Positions 1-5,279 of a stretch of 6,492 nt of DNA are shown one piece after another. The notes below the pieces were generated by a model, which was not told where the DNA came from, ran no database searches, and was given only the letters and a program-made list of their open reading frames with translations. The DNA lies in NCBI GenBank assembly GCA_024404295.1, contig JAKSQE010000073.1, positions 1 through 6,492 of the forward strand, in the 5' to 3' direction. The position numbers and the translations under genes are program-made. Within the stretch, counting starts at the first letter, position 1. The number at the start of each line of letters is the position of its first letter. Source of the stretch: Oscillibacter sp. GTDB taxonomy: Bacteria > Bacillota > Clostridia > Oscillospirales > Oscillospiraceae.

Positions 1-19
1 TATGATGGACGCTGTCCAT
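1..19 (-). CDS. Possible first codons of a divergent gene (partial)
   Basis: On the minus strand an ATG at 17-19 is preceded by a purine-rich stretch containing GAGGG and AAAGGAG (about positions 22-34), and six codons remain open to the window edge (M-D-S-V-H-H). The AAAGGAG to ATG spacing is only about 3 nt, which is short, while the GAGGG spacing is about 10 nt. A divergent gene here would explain the AT-rich region up to position 124. The start region is also a perfect inverted repeat (ATGGAC-GCT-GTCCAT, 5-19). Nothing can be said about the product. Confidence 0.3.
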
Positions 20-124
20 AAACTCCTTTCCCTCTGCGATTCTATGTTTTATCTTGTTTCAAAGAACAAAATACGAATAAAAATAAATTTTTGAAAAATA
101 CTTCCCAGAAGGAAGTGATCATCA
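20..124. other. AT-rich intergenic region before DUF421 gene
   Basis: This region is strongly AT-rich, especially 45-100, as expected for promoters. The only plus-strand pair with correct spacing is TTGTTT (54-59), 17 nt, ATAAAA (77-82), which is too weak to call. A small inverted repeat, TTGTT and AACAA around a 6-nt loop, lies at 54-69. I see no convincing sporulation sigma factor promoter, although one could be present. Confidence 0.4.
100..116 (+). promoter_or_regulatory. Ribosome binding site of DUF421 gene inside a small hairpin
   Basis: The likely Shine-Dalgarno sequence AAGGAAG (109-115) lies 9 nt before the ATG at 125. Its GGAAGT portion (111-116) pairs perfectly with ACTTCC (100-105) across a 5-nt loop, CAGAA. 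The hairpin would partly mask the ribosome site. Six base pairs is modest, so this may only moderate translation or be chance. Confidence 0.45.
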
Positions 125-808
125 ATGATAACCGCCTTTTTGCGTACCATTATCCTTTACTTTTTAATTATGGTCGGTCTGCGACTGATGGGCAAACGTC
201 AGATCGGTGAATTGGAGCCCAGCGAACTGGTGCTTACCATGATGCTCTCTGACCTGGCCACGGTGCCCATGCAGGACTTCGGCATTCCCCTTCTGGCCGG
301 TGTCATTCCAATACTAACGCTATTATCGCTTTCTATGCTGTTAAGCCAAATATCTTTACAGCACTTGAAATTTCGTGAAATCATGTGTGGTACACCTGCC
401 GTATTGATTGCTAACGGCACCATACAGCAAGACGTCATGCAGCAAAACCGCTACACTCTGGATGAGCTGTTAGAAGAGCTCCGACAGCAGGGGTACACCT
501 CAGTCAGTGAGGTAAAATATGCAGTTCTGGAAAACTCCGGTCAGTTATCCATTCTTCCCTGGGCCAAACAGCAACCACCTTCAGCTGAGCAATTAGGCTT
601 ACAACTTGACGACACAGTTACTTTGCCTACCATTCTCATCCATGACGGCCGCTTGCTGCGCAAGAACTTAATAAATTTGGGCAAGGATATCGAATGGCTT
701 CAGAAAATTTTGAAGCAAAACAACATTTCGTCCCCAAAGCAGGTATTTCTGCTTACCGTCGATGAGCAAGACGAAACACTGTGTATCAAGAAGGACAATA
801 AATCATGA
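125..808 (+). CDS. DUF421 (YetF-type) membrane protein
   Basis: This is a 227-residue protein of the DUF421 family (relatives of Bacillus YetF, YdfS and YrbG). The N-terminus holds three hydrophobic segments at about residues 4-22, 33-50 and 54-74. Between the first two is the family signature GKRQIGELEPSELV (23-36), followed by SDLATVPM (42-49). The cytoplasmic part starts near CGTPAVLIANG (88-98) and includes LDELLEELRQQGY and the EVKYAVLE stretch typical of the C-terminal DUF421 fold. Full length is normal. The biochemical activity of the family is unknown. In Bacillus, some DUF421 proteins sit in the spore inner membrane and affect spore resistance, which is known for relatives and not shown here. 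The stop codon overlaps the next start (ATGA), so the two are translationally coupled. Confidence 0.93.
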   Translation: MITAFLRTIILYFLIMVGLRLMGKRQIGELEPSELVLTMMLSDLATVPMQDFGIPLLAGVIPILTLLSLSMLLSQISLQHLKFREIMCGTPAVLIANGTIQQDVMQQNRYTLDELLEELRQQGYTSVSEVKYAVLENSGQLSILPWAKQQPPSAEQLGLQLDDTVTLPTILIHDGRLLRKNLINLGKDIEWLQKILKQNNISSPKQVFLLTVDEQDETLCIKKDNKS

Positions 809-1221
809 AGCGATCTTATCTAACACCGTTGACCGTTCTGGCAGTTCTTCTGGCTTTCTCTATCTGGAATAGCAGCTATATGAAAACGCAAACCCTGCGT
901 TGGAGCCATCAACTGGATCTCTCCGTGGAAGCGGCTAACCAAGAAAACTGGGGTTCTGCACACGATCTTATACAGTCCGGATACCAAGATTGGTCTTCCT
1001 ATCAAACCTACCTGCACATCGTTACGCAACATGGAGCTGTGGATGATGCTGAATCCATGTATCACCGGGCTATGGCATTTGCCGTCACGGAAGAAATCAC
1101 GGAATTTCAAGCTGAAATCGCCGATTTACAGGATCAGCTGCGTCTATTGTCGGAAATGGAACGATTCAGCCTGGGGAATATTCTCACTTCTCTGCCAGCA
1201 GCTTATTCAGCTCTGCCATAA
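805..1221 (+). CDS. DUF4363 family membrane-anchored protein
   Basis: This 138-residue protein starts with a short basic end (MKRSY) and one hydrophobic segment at about residues 7-23, followed by a mostly helical, polar domain probably outside the membrane. The [11 protein letters not shown] stretch after the anchor, a Trp-rich middle ([19 protein letters not shown]) and the [10 protein letters not shown] ending match the DUF4363 family, which commonly follows DUF421 genes in Clostridia. The start overlaps the DUF421 stop by 4 bp, so the two probably form one operon and perhaps one complex. The function is unknown. The last 38 bp overlap the 3' end of nrdR on the opposite strand, and no terminator follows. 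Confidence 0.85.
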   Translation: MKRSYLTPLTVLAVLLAFSIWNSSYMKTQTLRWSHQLDLSVEAANQENWGSAHDLIQSGYQDWSSYQTYLHIVTQHGAVDDAESMYHRAMAFAVTEEITEFQAEIADLQDQLRLLSEMERFSLGNILTSLPAAYSALP

Positions 1222-1639
1222 AGGTATCAATATCCTTAAACTGGCGATACACGGAAGCAAATCGCACATAAGCAACCTGATCCACCGTGCGCAGACGGTC
1301 CATGACCTTTTCACCCACAACATCGGTACGGATCTCACGCTCCATAGCGTTCTGAAGTTCCTGCTCGATTTCATCGGCGATCTTTTCCAGTTCTGCCAGA
1401 GGTACAGGACGCTTCTCGCAAGCACGGATCATACCGCCGAGCACCTTACTGCGATCGAAGCTCTGACGGCTGCCATCTTTTTTAATGACTACCATCGGCA
1501 AACTCTCAACCGTTTCATATGTTGTAAAACGCTTTGCACAGGATAGGCACTCTCTTCTACGGCGGATGCTGGCATTTTCGTCAGCAGGACGAGAGTCGAT
1601 AACCTTGCTTTCACTATAACCACAAAACGGACACTTCAT
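1184..1639 (-). CDS. nrdR: Transcriptional repressor NrdR (ribonucleotide reductase regulator)
   Basis: NrdR is a zinc and nucleotide binding repressor that senses ATP/dATP and controls ribonucleotide reductase operons. The zinc ribbon is at the N-terminus, with C3-P-F-C6 and C31-L-S-C34, and the basic patch RRRR (26-29) lies between the cysteine pairs. The family signature [16 protein letters not shown] follows, then the ATP-cone from about residue 49 ([17 protein letters not shown]) to the [10 protein letters not shown] motif. The 151-residue length is normal. The ATG at 1637-1639 is chosen because GGAGGG lies 8 nt upstream and the family begins MKCPFC; an ATG 20 codons further up would add residues unlike the family. 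No ribonucleotide reductase gene is visible in the window, and I saw no clear NrdR box near its own promoter. Confidence 0.97.
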   Translation of the reverse strand: MKCPFCGYSESKVIDSRPADENASIRRRRECLSCAKRFTTYETVESLPMVVIKKDGSRQSFDRSKVLGGMIRACEKRPVPLAELEKIADEIEQELQNAMEREIRTDVVGEKVMDRLRTVDQVAYVRFASVYRQFKDIDTFMAELNKLLAEK

Positions 1640-1659
1640 GTCAATTCCCTCCGATTCTC

Positions 1660-1702
1660 CGCTGCATAGCAGCGAAGTCTTCTTTTTTCCTGTATGCACA
1701 GG
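1660..1702 (-). other. Two hairpins in the nrdR leader
   Basis: Between the proposed nrdR start of transcription and its ribosome site the minus strand can form two perfect small hairpins: CCTGT-GCAT-ACAGG (1689-1702) followed by an A-rich run, and CGCTGC-TAT-GCAGCG (1660-1674). They occupy most of a leader of roughly 66 nt. They may stabilise the mRNA 5' end or affect translation. No known riboswitch is recognised. Confidence 0.45.
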
Positions 1703-1712
1703 ATACGGAGTT

Positions 1713-1721
1713 AGTATAACA
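1713..1721 (-). promoter_or_regulatory. Candidate extended -10 promoter for nrdR
   Basis: On the minus strand TATACT (1713-1718) is directly preceded by TGT (1719-1721), giving an extended -10 (TGNTATACT, one mismatch to TATAAT). No good -35 box lies at 16-18 nt, which is tolerated by extended -10 promoters. Transcription would begin near 1706, about 66 nt before the nrdR ATG. The surrounding 1720-1790 is very AT-rich and otherwise holds no gene. Confidence 0.45.
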
Positions 1722-1779
1722 TATCATCTCTAAATATGGTATACATAATTTTTCTTTTTTTGCATTTTTTTGATTGCAA

Positions 1780-2304
1780 TTATTTTTCAAATGTCGGATG
1801 TTCTTTCTCGTCAAAGATAAATTGCAGATAACGATCCCCATTGATTTGTCGTAGTTTCGCAAAGCAGAACAGTGGAGTCAACGGAAACGGCTGCCGAGGC
1901 TGATATGGCACAGCCAGGTAAAGGTAAGACTGGCCACGTCGGTACAATAGCTTTTGTTTTCCATTCAAACTTTGTCGCAGCCATGGGGTTCGTAACACTT
2001 TTGAAGGGTTCTCTACTTTTTCCCACGAAACCTGCGTTTCTCCGATTGGCCGAATTTCTCCCCGCAGAAGTTTTCCGATGGGAGCAGCCATACGGTCAGA
2101 AAACCTTCGGCGTATTACTGCCTGTTGCCCTTGCGGCTCCATAACTCCTACCCGCAATTCTCCGTCGGTTCCAATAGCCCATGCACACCAGATTCCTGCA
2201 TCCGGCTTTGTCCAATGGATGTCAAACCATGTGTACAATTGCTCCTGCTCTATCATCATTTCGCCCACCGGTTCTCCGTTGCGCAGTACCGGAAACTTGT
2301 CCAT
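1780..2304 (-). CDS. Unrecognised 174-residue cytoplasmic protein
   Basis: This open reading frame has a strong AGGAGG 7 nt before its ATG and codon use like its neighbours, so it is very likely a real gene. I do not recognise the family with confidence. The product has no signal peptide or membrane segment. It is rich in aromatic residues, with the motifs LYTWFDIHW, GIWCAWAIGTDGELRVGVMEPQG (in two parts, about residues 37-60) and a basic IRRRFSDRM followed by IGKLLRGEI. The alternation of hydrophobic and polar residues suggests a beta-rich fold. I have an impression of similar hypothetical proteins in Oscillospiraceae but cannot test it. It lies immediately after a terminator-like hairpin, and no convincing terminator follows it. 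Confidence 0.75.
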   Translation of the reverse strand: MDKFPVLRNGEPVGEMMIEQEQLYTWFDIHWTKPDAGIWCAWAIGTDGELRVGVMEPQGQQAVIRRRFSDRMAAPIGKLLRGEIRPIGETQVSWEKVENPSKVLRTPWLRQSLNGKQKLLYRRGQSYLYLAVPYQPRQPFPLTPLFCFAKLRQINGDRYLQFIFDEKEHPTFEK

Positions 2305-2324
2305 GCCCTGGCCTCCTAAAGAAT

Positions 2325-2358
2325 AAACTGCCTATGCAATTCTATGCACAGGCAGTTT
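2325..2358 (-). terminator. Terminator-like hairpin between the two unrecognised genes
   Basis: The minus-strand RNA can form a long stem: AAACUGCCU pairs with AGGCAGUUU (9 bp), continued inward by a G-U pair and UGCA/UGCA, with a 6-nt loop. It is followed by the interrupted U-rich run UUUAUUCUUU and then directly by the AGGAGG of the next gene. It would end transcription of the secreted-protein gene, or act as an attenuator, because the downstream start codon is only about 20 nt away. Confidence 0.65.
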
Positions 2359-2378
2359 CCTTCATGTTCAAAAAAATA

Positions 2379-2876
2379 TCAGGCCACAGTATAGGTTCCA
2401 CGAACCAAAACTTTTGTCGTGTCGGCAGTTGCTTTCACGCCACGTCCTTCAATGGTCATCATATAAAGGTGATTCGTTACCAATGCACCGCCGTTATTCA
2501 GCGTTCCACCGCTGGTCTCATCGATCAATCCCGGTGCGGACGGCGTTACGCATGAAGCCGTGCCAATTCGCAGCATCACTTCACACCCGATATCTCCGGT
2601 AAGAGTCTGTCCTTTTGTCATCGTCACAACGGTGAAGCTGTCAGCAGAAGATCCGTTGATATTGCTGCCGGTTTGCTTCGCAATGTCTGCATTTCGGGCA
2701 GATATTTTGGAATCTACCTTTTTGAGAATTTCACCCATGAACGTGTCATTCAAATAGCTTAGTGTTATAAGAGGGTCCTGAGAAGATCCGGCTTGTACCG
2801 CTAAAGAAACGGTCGTATTCAATATACCGCTTATCAGCAGCAACACGGTTAACCGCAAAAACCATCTATTCTTCAT
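2379..2876 (-). CDS. Unrecognised secreted protein of 165 residues
   Basis: The ATG at 2874-2876 is used because GGAGG lies 8 nt before it; a TTG 15 bp upstream is inside that ribosome site and is unlikely to start translation. The N-terminus is a clear signal peptide: MKNRWFLR, a hydrophobic core at about 9-19 and a probable cleavage site after VQA (residue 29). There is no lipobox cysteine. The mature part begins with DPLITLSYLNDTF (34-46), then a charged helix, then a beta-rich domain with GCEVMLRIG (97-105), PGLIDETSGG (115-124), NHLYMMTIEGRGV (135-147) and KVLVRGTYTVA at the end. Cys98 and Cys109 could pair. I recognise no named family. Similar exported hypothetical proteins may occur in Clostridia, but that is an impression only. 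It follows mazF with a hairpin in between. Confidence 0.82.
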   Translation of the reverse strand: MKNRWFLRLTVLLLISGILNTTVSLAVQAGSSQDPLITLSYLNDTFMGEILKKVDSKISARNADIAKQTGSNINGSSADSFTVVTMTKGQTLTGDIGCEVMLRIGTASCVTPSAPGLIDETSGGTLNNGGALVTNHLYMMTIEGRGVKATADTTKVLVRGTYTVA

Positions 2877-2902
2877 CTTATGTACCTCCAATAATCTTCG
2901 GT

Positions 2903-2940
2903 ACCTCCCGAACGGAACTTCCCTTCGGGAGGTTTTTTCT
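2903..2940 (+). terminator. Rho-independent terminator shape on the plus strand
   Basis: ACCTCCCGAA (2903-2912) pairs perfectly with TTCGGGAGGT (2924-2933) across an 11-nt loop, and the stem is followed on the plus strand by TTTTTTCTT. This is a textbook terminator, but it points to the right while both neighbouring genes run to the left. On the minus strand the same hairpin has no U-run after it, so it is not an obvious terminator for mazF. It may stop antisense transcription, or act as a structured element between mazF and the next gene. Confidence 0.7.
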
Positions 2941-3308
2941 TATACCATCTGATCGTGCGGAAGGCCAAAACTAACAGCAATTGCCGTATCGACCTTTTCC
3001 ATCACGCCCTCTTCTACATGCCCCATCCGTTCCCGCAGTCGCTTTTTATCCAGGGTACGAACCTGCTCCAACAAAATAATAGAGTCCCTGCTCAAGCCGC
3101 AATTCTGTGCAACTGGCAGATCAATATGTGTCGGCAGTTTAGCTTTCCCGGTCTGGGACGTAATCGCTGCTGCAATGACTGTGGGGCTGTAGCGGTTTCC
3201 GGTATCGTTTTGAATGATTAAAACCGGACGGACACCGCCCTGCTCGCTCCCCACTACCGGAGAGAGATCGGCATAGTAAATATCGCCACGCTTGACACTT
3301 GTATCCAC
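2940..3308 (-). CDS. mazF: MazF/EndoA-type mRNA endonuclease toxin
   Basis: This is a PemK/MazF family endoribonuclease very close to Bacillus EndoA (NdoA). It opens with [21 protein letters not shown], shown here in two parts as [11 protein letters not shown] and [10 protein letters not shown], followed by [10 protein letters not shown]. Counting from the GTG at 3306-3308, Arg27 (in GGVRP) and Thr50 (in AAITSQ) match the catalytic Arg25 and Thr48 of the Bacillus enzyme. KLPTH and [17 protein letters not shown] are also conserved. The 122-residue length is normal. The GTG at 3308 is preferred because GGAG lies 10 nt upstream; the GTG at 3317 is only about 1 nt from it. Bacillus-type relatives cut single-stranded RNA at UACAU. 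No antitoxin gene is visible upstream, which is unusual. Confidence 0.93.
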   Translation of the reverse strand: MDTSVKRGDIYYADLSPVVGSEQGGVRPVLIIQNDTGNRYSPTVIAAAITSQTGKAKLPTHIDLPVAQNCGLSRDSIILLEQVRTLDKKRLRERMGHVEEGVMEKVDTAIAVSFGLPHDQMV

Positions 3309-3340
3309 AATGTTCACACTCCGCCGAAAGAAGTACCCAT

Positions 3341-3353
3341 CACCAAATTGGTG
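3341..3353. repeat. Perfect inverted repeat upstream of mazF
   Basis: CACCAA and TTGGTG flank a single A, giving a 13-bp near-palindrome about 33 bp before the mazF start. It could be a regulator binding site, since MazF systems are commonly autoregulated at the promoter. A 13-bp palindrome can also arise by chance. Confidence 0.35.
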
Positions 3354-3433
3354 AGGCCACTTTCATTCTCCCACGCAGTTTTAAAATTTATACGCTGCGT
3401 GTACTGAAAATTCCAGCGTTCTTGCCCCACACC

Positions 3434-3463
3434 ATTCTATGTCAGATAATGCGGAAGTGTAAC
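3434..3463 (-). promoter_or_regulatory. Weak candidate promoter for mazF
   Basis: On the minus strand GTTACA (3458-3463, 4 of 6 matches to TTGACA) is followed after 18 nt by TAGAAT (3434-3439, 5 of 6 matches to TATAAT). It lies just after the alr stop codon at 3471. The surrounding 3309-3470 stretch holds no recognisable gene and no clear terminator, so mazF could equally be read through from alr. Confidence 0.3.
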
Positions 3464-3470
3464 ATCATTT

Positions 3471-4640
3471 TTAAACCAGCAGTCTCAGACTGCGCTCTAC
3501 TTCTTTTCCCTGCTCCAGATAAACTCTCGGCACTCGTTTGCTGACTGCGCAGGTCAACTCATACGGAATTGTATTCAGCATTGCGGCAACTGCATCCGCC
3601 GTCTGATTTCTGCCAAAGAGTTCTACTTCATCTCCTACCTCAACTTCCGGCAGATCTGTCAGATCGATCATCGTCATGTCCATACAGATCCGACCGCGAA
3701 TGGGAGCCTGCCCCCCTGCAGTGACCACACTCAAACGGTTCGATAATCCACGGAACAGACCATCTGCGTATCCGATCGGTAAGACACCTATGCGAGCCTT
3801 TGCCTGCGTGCGGTAAGTCCGTCCATAGCTGATATCCGTGTCCGGTTCATAGATCTTAATGGTAGAAATGTTGGATTTCAGCGTCATGACGGGCCGCAGG
3901 CCCAATCGTTCTGCATCGTCTCCCATGCCGTACAATGCAATGCCCGGTCGAACCATGTCCAGATACGTTTCAGGGTAGCGCGCCAATGCGCCGGTATTGG
4001 CGCAGTGACGAATTGCGAATGTTCTGCCACGAACCTCTAATGCCTGCAAAACTTTGGTAAAAACTGCAAACTGGTCTCGTGTGTAGGCTTCATGCTCCGC
4101 GCCATCCATATCAGACGTAGCAAAATGTGTAAAAATACCCTCCGGCATTAAGCCGGGCAAACCACACGCCTCTGCAATCGCGTCAACGCCCTCTGCAAAA
4201 TGCTGCCCACGCACTAAAAATCCCAGTCGCGACATACCCGTATCGACTTTGATATGGATTCGCAGCTTCCCGCCGTTTTTTACGGCTTCCGCACTGTATT
4301 CTCTTGCTTTTCTAATGTTGGATACCGCTTGCGTTATGTGGTACTCGATAAGTTGCGGAACCATCTCCGGTGGCGTCTGCCCCAAAATCAGCACCGGCAT
4401 CTCAATGCCGCCGTGGCGTAACTCTCGTGCTTCGTCCAAACTGGAAACCGCCAGATAATCAGCCCCCAGAGACTCAAGTTTTCTGGCCACTTGCAGTGCG
4501 CCGTGACCATAGGCGTCCGCTTTAACAACCCCAAGATATTTCACTTGATCGCCAATTATTTTGCGGGCTACCTGATAATTATGTTCCAATGCATCCAGGT
4601 CGATCTCCGCCCAGGTGCGACGTAAAAAACGCTCTTCCAT
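3471..4640 (-). CDS. alr: Alanine racemase (PLP-dependent)
   Basis: Alr interconverts L- and D-alanine, supplying D-alanine for peptidoglycan. The PLP-binding motif VVKADAYGHG is at 38-47 with Lys40 as the Schiff-base lysine. Further family features are HIKVDTGMSRLGF (129-141), EGIFTHFATSD (167-177), RHCANTGA (211-218), the MVRPGIALYG motif (229-238), the catalytic-tyrosine region SYGRTY (271-276), PIGYADGLFR and RICMDM near the C-terminus. The length of 389 residues is normal and both domains, TIM barrel and C-terminal beta domain, are complete. The ATG at 4640 has AAGGAGA 5 nt upstream. A reading frame extending 19 codons further would overlap the lipoprotein gene and lacks support. It follows the lipoprotein gene by 17 bp, so the two are co-transcribed; the enzyme could serve cell-wall synthesis, spore germination or both. 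Confidence 0.97.
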   Translation of the reverse strand: MEERFLRRTWAEIDLDALEHNYQVARKIIGDQVKYLGVVKADAYGHGALQVARKLESLGADYLAVSSLDEARELRHGGIEMPVLILGQTPPEMVPQLIEYHITQAVSNIRKAREYSAEAVKNGGKLRIHIKVDTGMSRLGFLVRGQHFAEGVDAIAEACGLPGLMPEGIFTHFATSDMDGAEHEAYTRDQFAVFTKVLQALEVRGRTFAIRHCANTGALARYPETYLDMVRPGIALYGMGDDAERLGLRPVMTLKSNISTIKIYEPDTDISYGRTYRTQAKARIGVLPIGYADGLFRGLSNRLSVVTAGGQAPIRGRICMDMTMIDLTDLPEVEVGDEVELFGRNQTADAVAAMLNTIPYELTCAVSKRVPRVYLEQGKEVERSLRLLV

Positions 4641-4657
4641 GAAGCTCTCCTTGGGAG

Positions 4658-5263
4658 TTATATCCCGTCTTCTGTATTTTCCGTGATTGTAGCACAAAAA
4701 TCAAAATGCGTAAACTCTGCCGTTAAAATATTTTCATCTTCTACCGCGATCTCACCTCGTATGGGTAGCCCATCACTTTGCCGCAGCCATACCGTAAATG
4801 TAAGTTCCTCCTGAGCGCCTGTCTGCCCAAGTCGCAAGCGACAGCACGGTTCACCGTTCCAGTCCTCTTTATTTTCTTCTAAGAGCCATCCATTCCGCAA
4901 GGCATCTATCAAGCGCACAAGACAAGTTGCCGGGCTGATCTCCTCTTGACTGAGCGTTCCAATATTTAGACACAGATCACCATATTCCAACGACCAGTCT
5001 TCCGGACGGATCACCGCACGCACACCTGCCAGTTCTGCAGGGTCCAACACCTCAACGGTGCAGACTCCCTCCGGTTCATAGTGACATTGCAGCGTAGCTG
5101 TCCACTCCAAATTTTCTTGGCCGCAGGTCACCACCGCCGTCATCTCACAGGCAGACATTTCCTGATAGACACTTTGCGGATTGACCTGCTCTTTTTGTTC
5201 CGTGCTGCAGCCGGTCAGCAGCAGGCACAGCGCTATCATTGGTACGCACAACGCTTTGCGCAC
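4658..5263 (-). CDS. GerS-like lipoprotein (candidate spore germination lipoprotein)
   Basis: This 201-residue protein has a lipoprotein signal: MRKALCVPM, a hydrophobic core, and the lipobox L-L-T-G-C with Cys19 as the lipid-modified residue. The mature part alternates short beta-type stretches (TAVVTCG, WTATLQCHY, CTVEVLD, LTFTVWL, ILTAEFTHFDF) and resembles the LolA-like fold of outer-membrane-carrier-type lipoproteins. The start is a GTG with GGAGG 7 nt upstream. It lies 16 bp after nnrD and 17 bp before alr, in an operon. In Clostridioides difficile the lipoprotein GerS, needed with CwlD for cortex modification and germination, is encoded directly before alr2 and mazEF. The same gene order here is my main reason for the GerS-like call. 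Sequence identity to GerS could not be tested. At least six cysteines in the mature part is unusual. Confidence 0.75.
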   Translation of the reverse strand: MRKALCVPMIALCLLLTGCSTEQKEQVNPQSVYQEMSACEMTAVVTCGQENLEWTATLQCHYEPEGVCTVEVLDPAELAGVRAVIRPEDWSLEYGDLCLNIGTLSQEEISPATCLVRLIDALRNGWLLEENKEDWNGEPCCRLRLGQTGAQEELTFTVWLRQSDGLPIRGEIAVEDENILTAEFTHFDFCATITENTEDGI

Positions 5264-5279
5264 CCGATCTCCTCCAATT

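Noticed and set aside
1031..1546. 171-codon plus-strand open frame across nrdR
   Set aside because: It runs antisense to the clearly recognisable NrdR zinc ribbon and ATP-cone, has no ribosome site and encodes no recognisable protein.
1741..1790. T-rich stretch on the plus strand as a terminator for nrdR or the 174-residue protein
   Set aside because: The T-runs are on the plus strand while both genes run on the minus strand, and the only stem (TTGCA/TGCAA) is 5 bp with a 10-nt loop.
1872..2326. Several plus-strand open frames opposite the unrecognised cytoplasmic protein
   Set aside because: They lack ribosome sites, overlap each other in different frames and lie opposite a gene with a strong ribosome site.
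2388..2416. Promoter with TATACT on the minus strand inside the end of the secreted-protein gene
   Set aside because: No -35-like sequence at 16-18 nt and no extended -10, so the match is probably chance.
3309..3450. Small antitoxin or leader peptide before mazF
   Set aside because: The only ATG-started minus-strand frames are about 8 to 15 codons and resemble no antitoxin.
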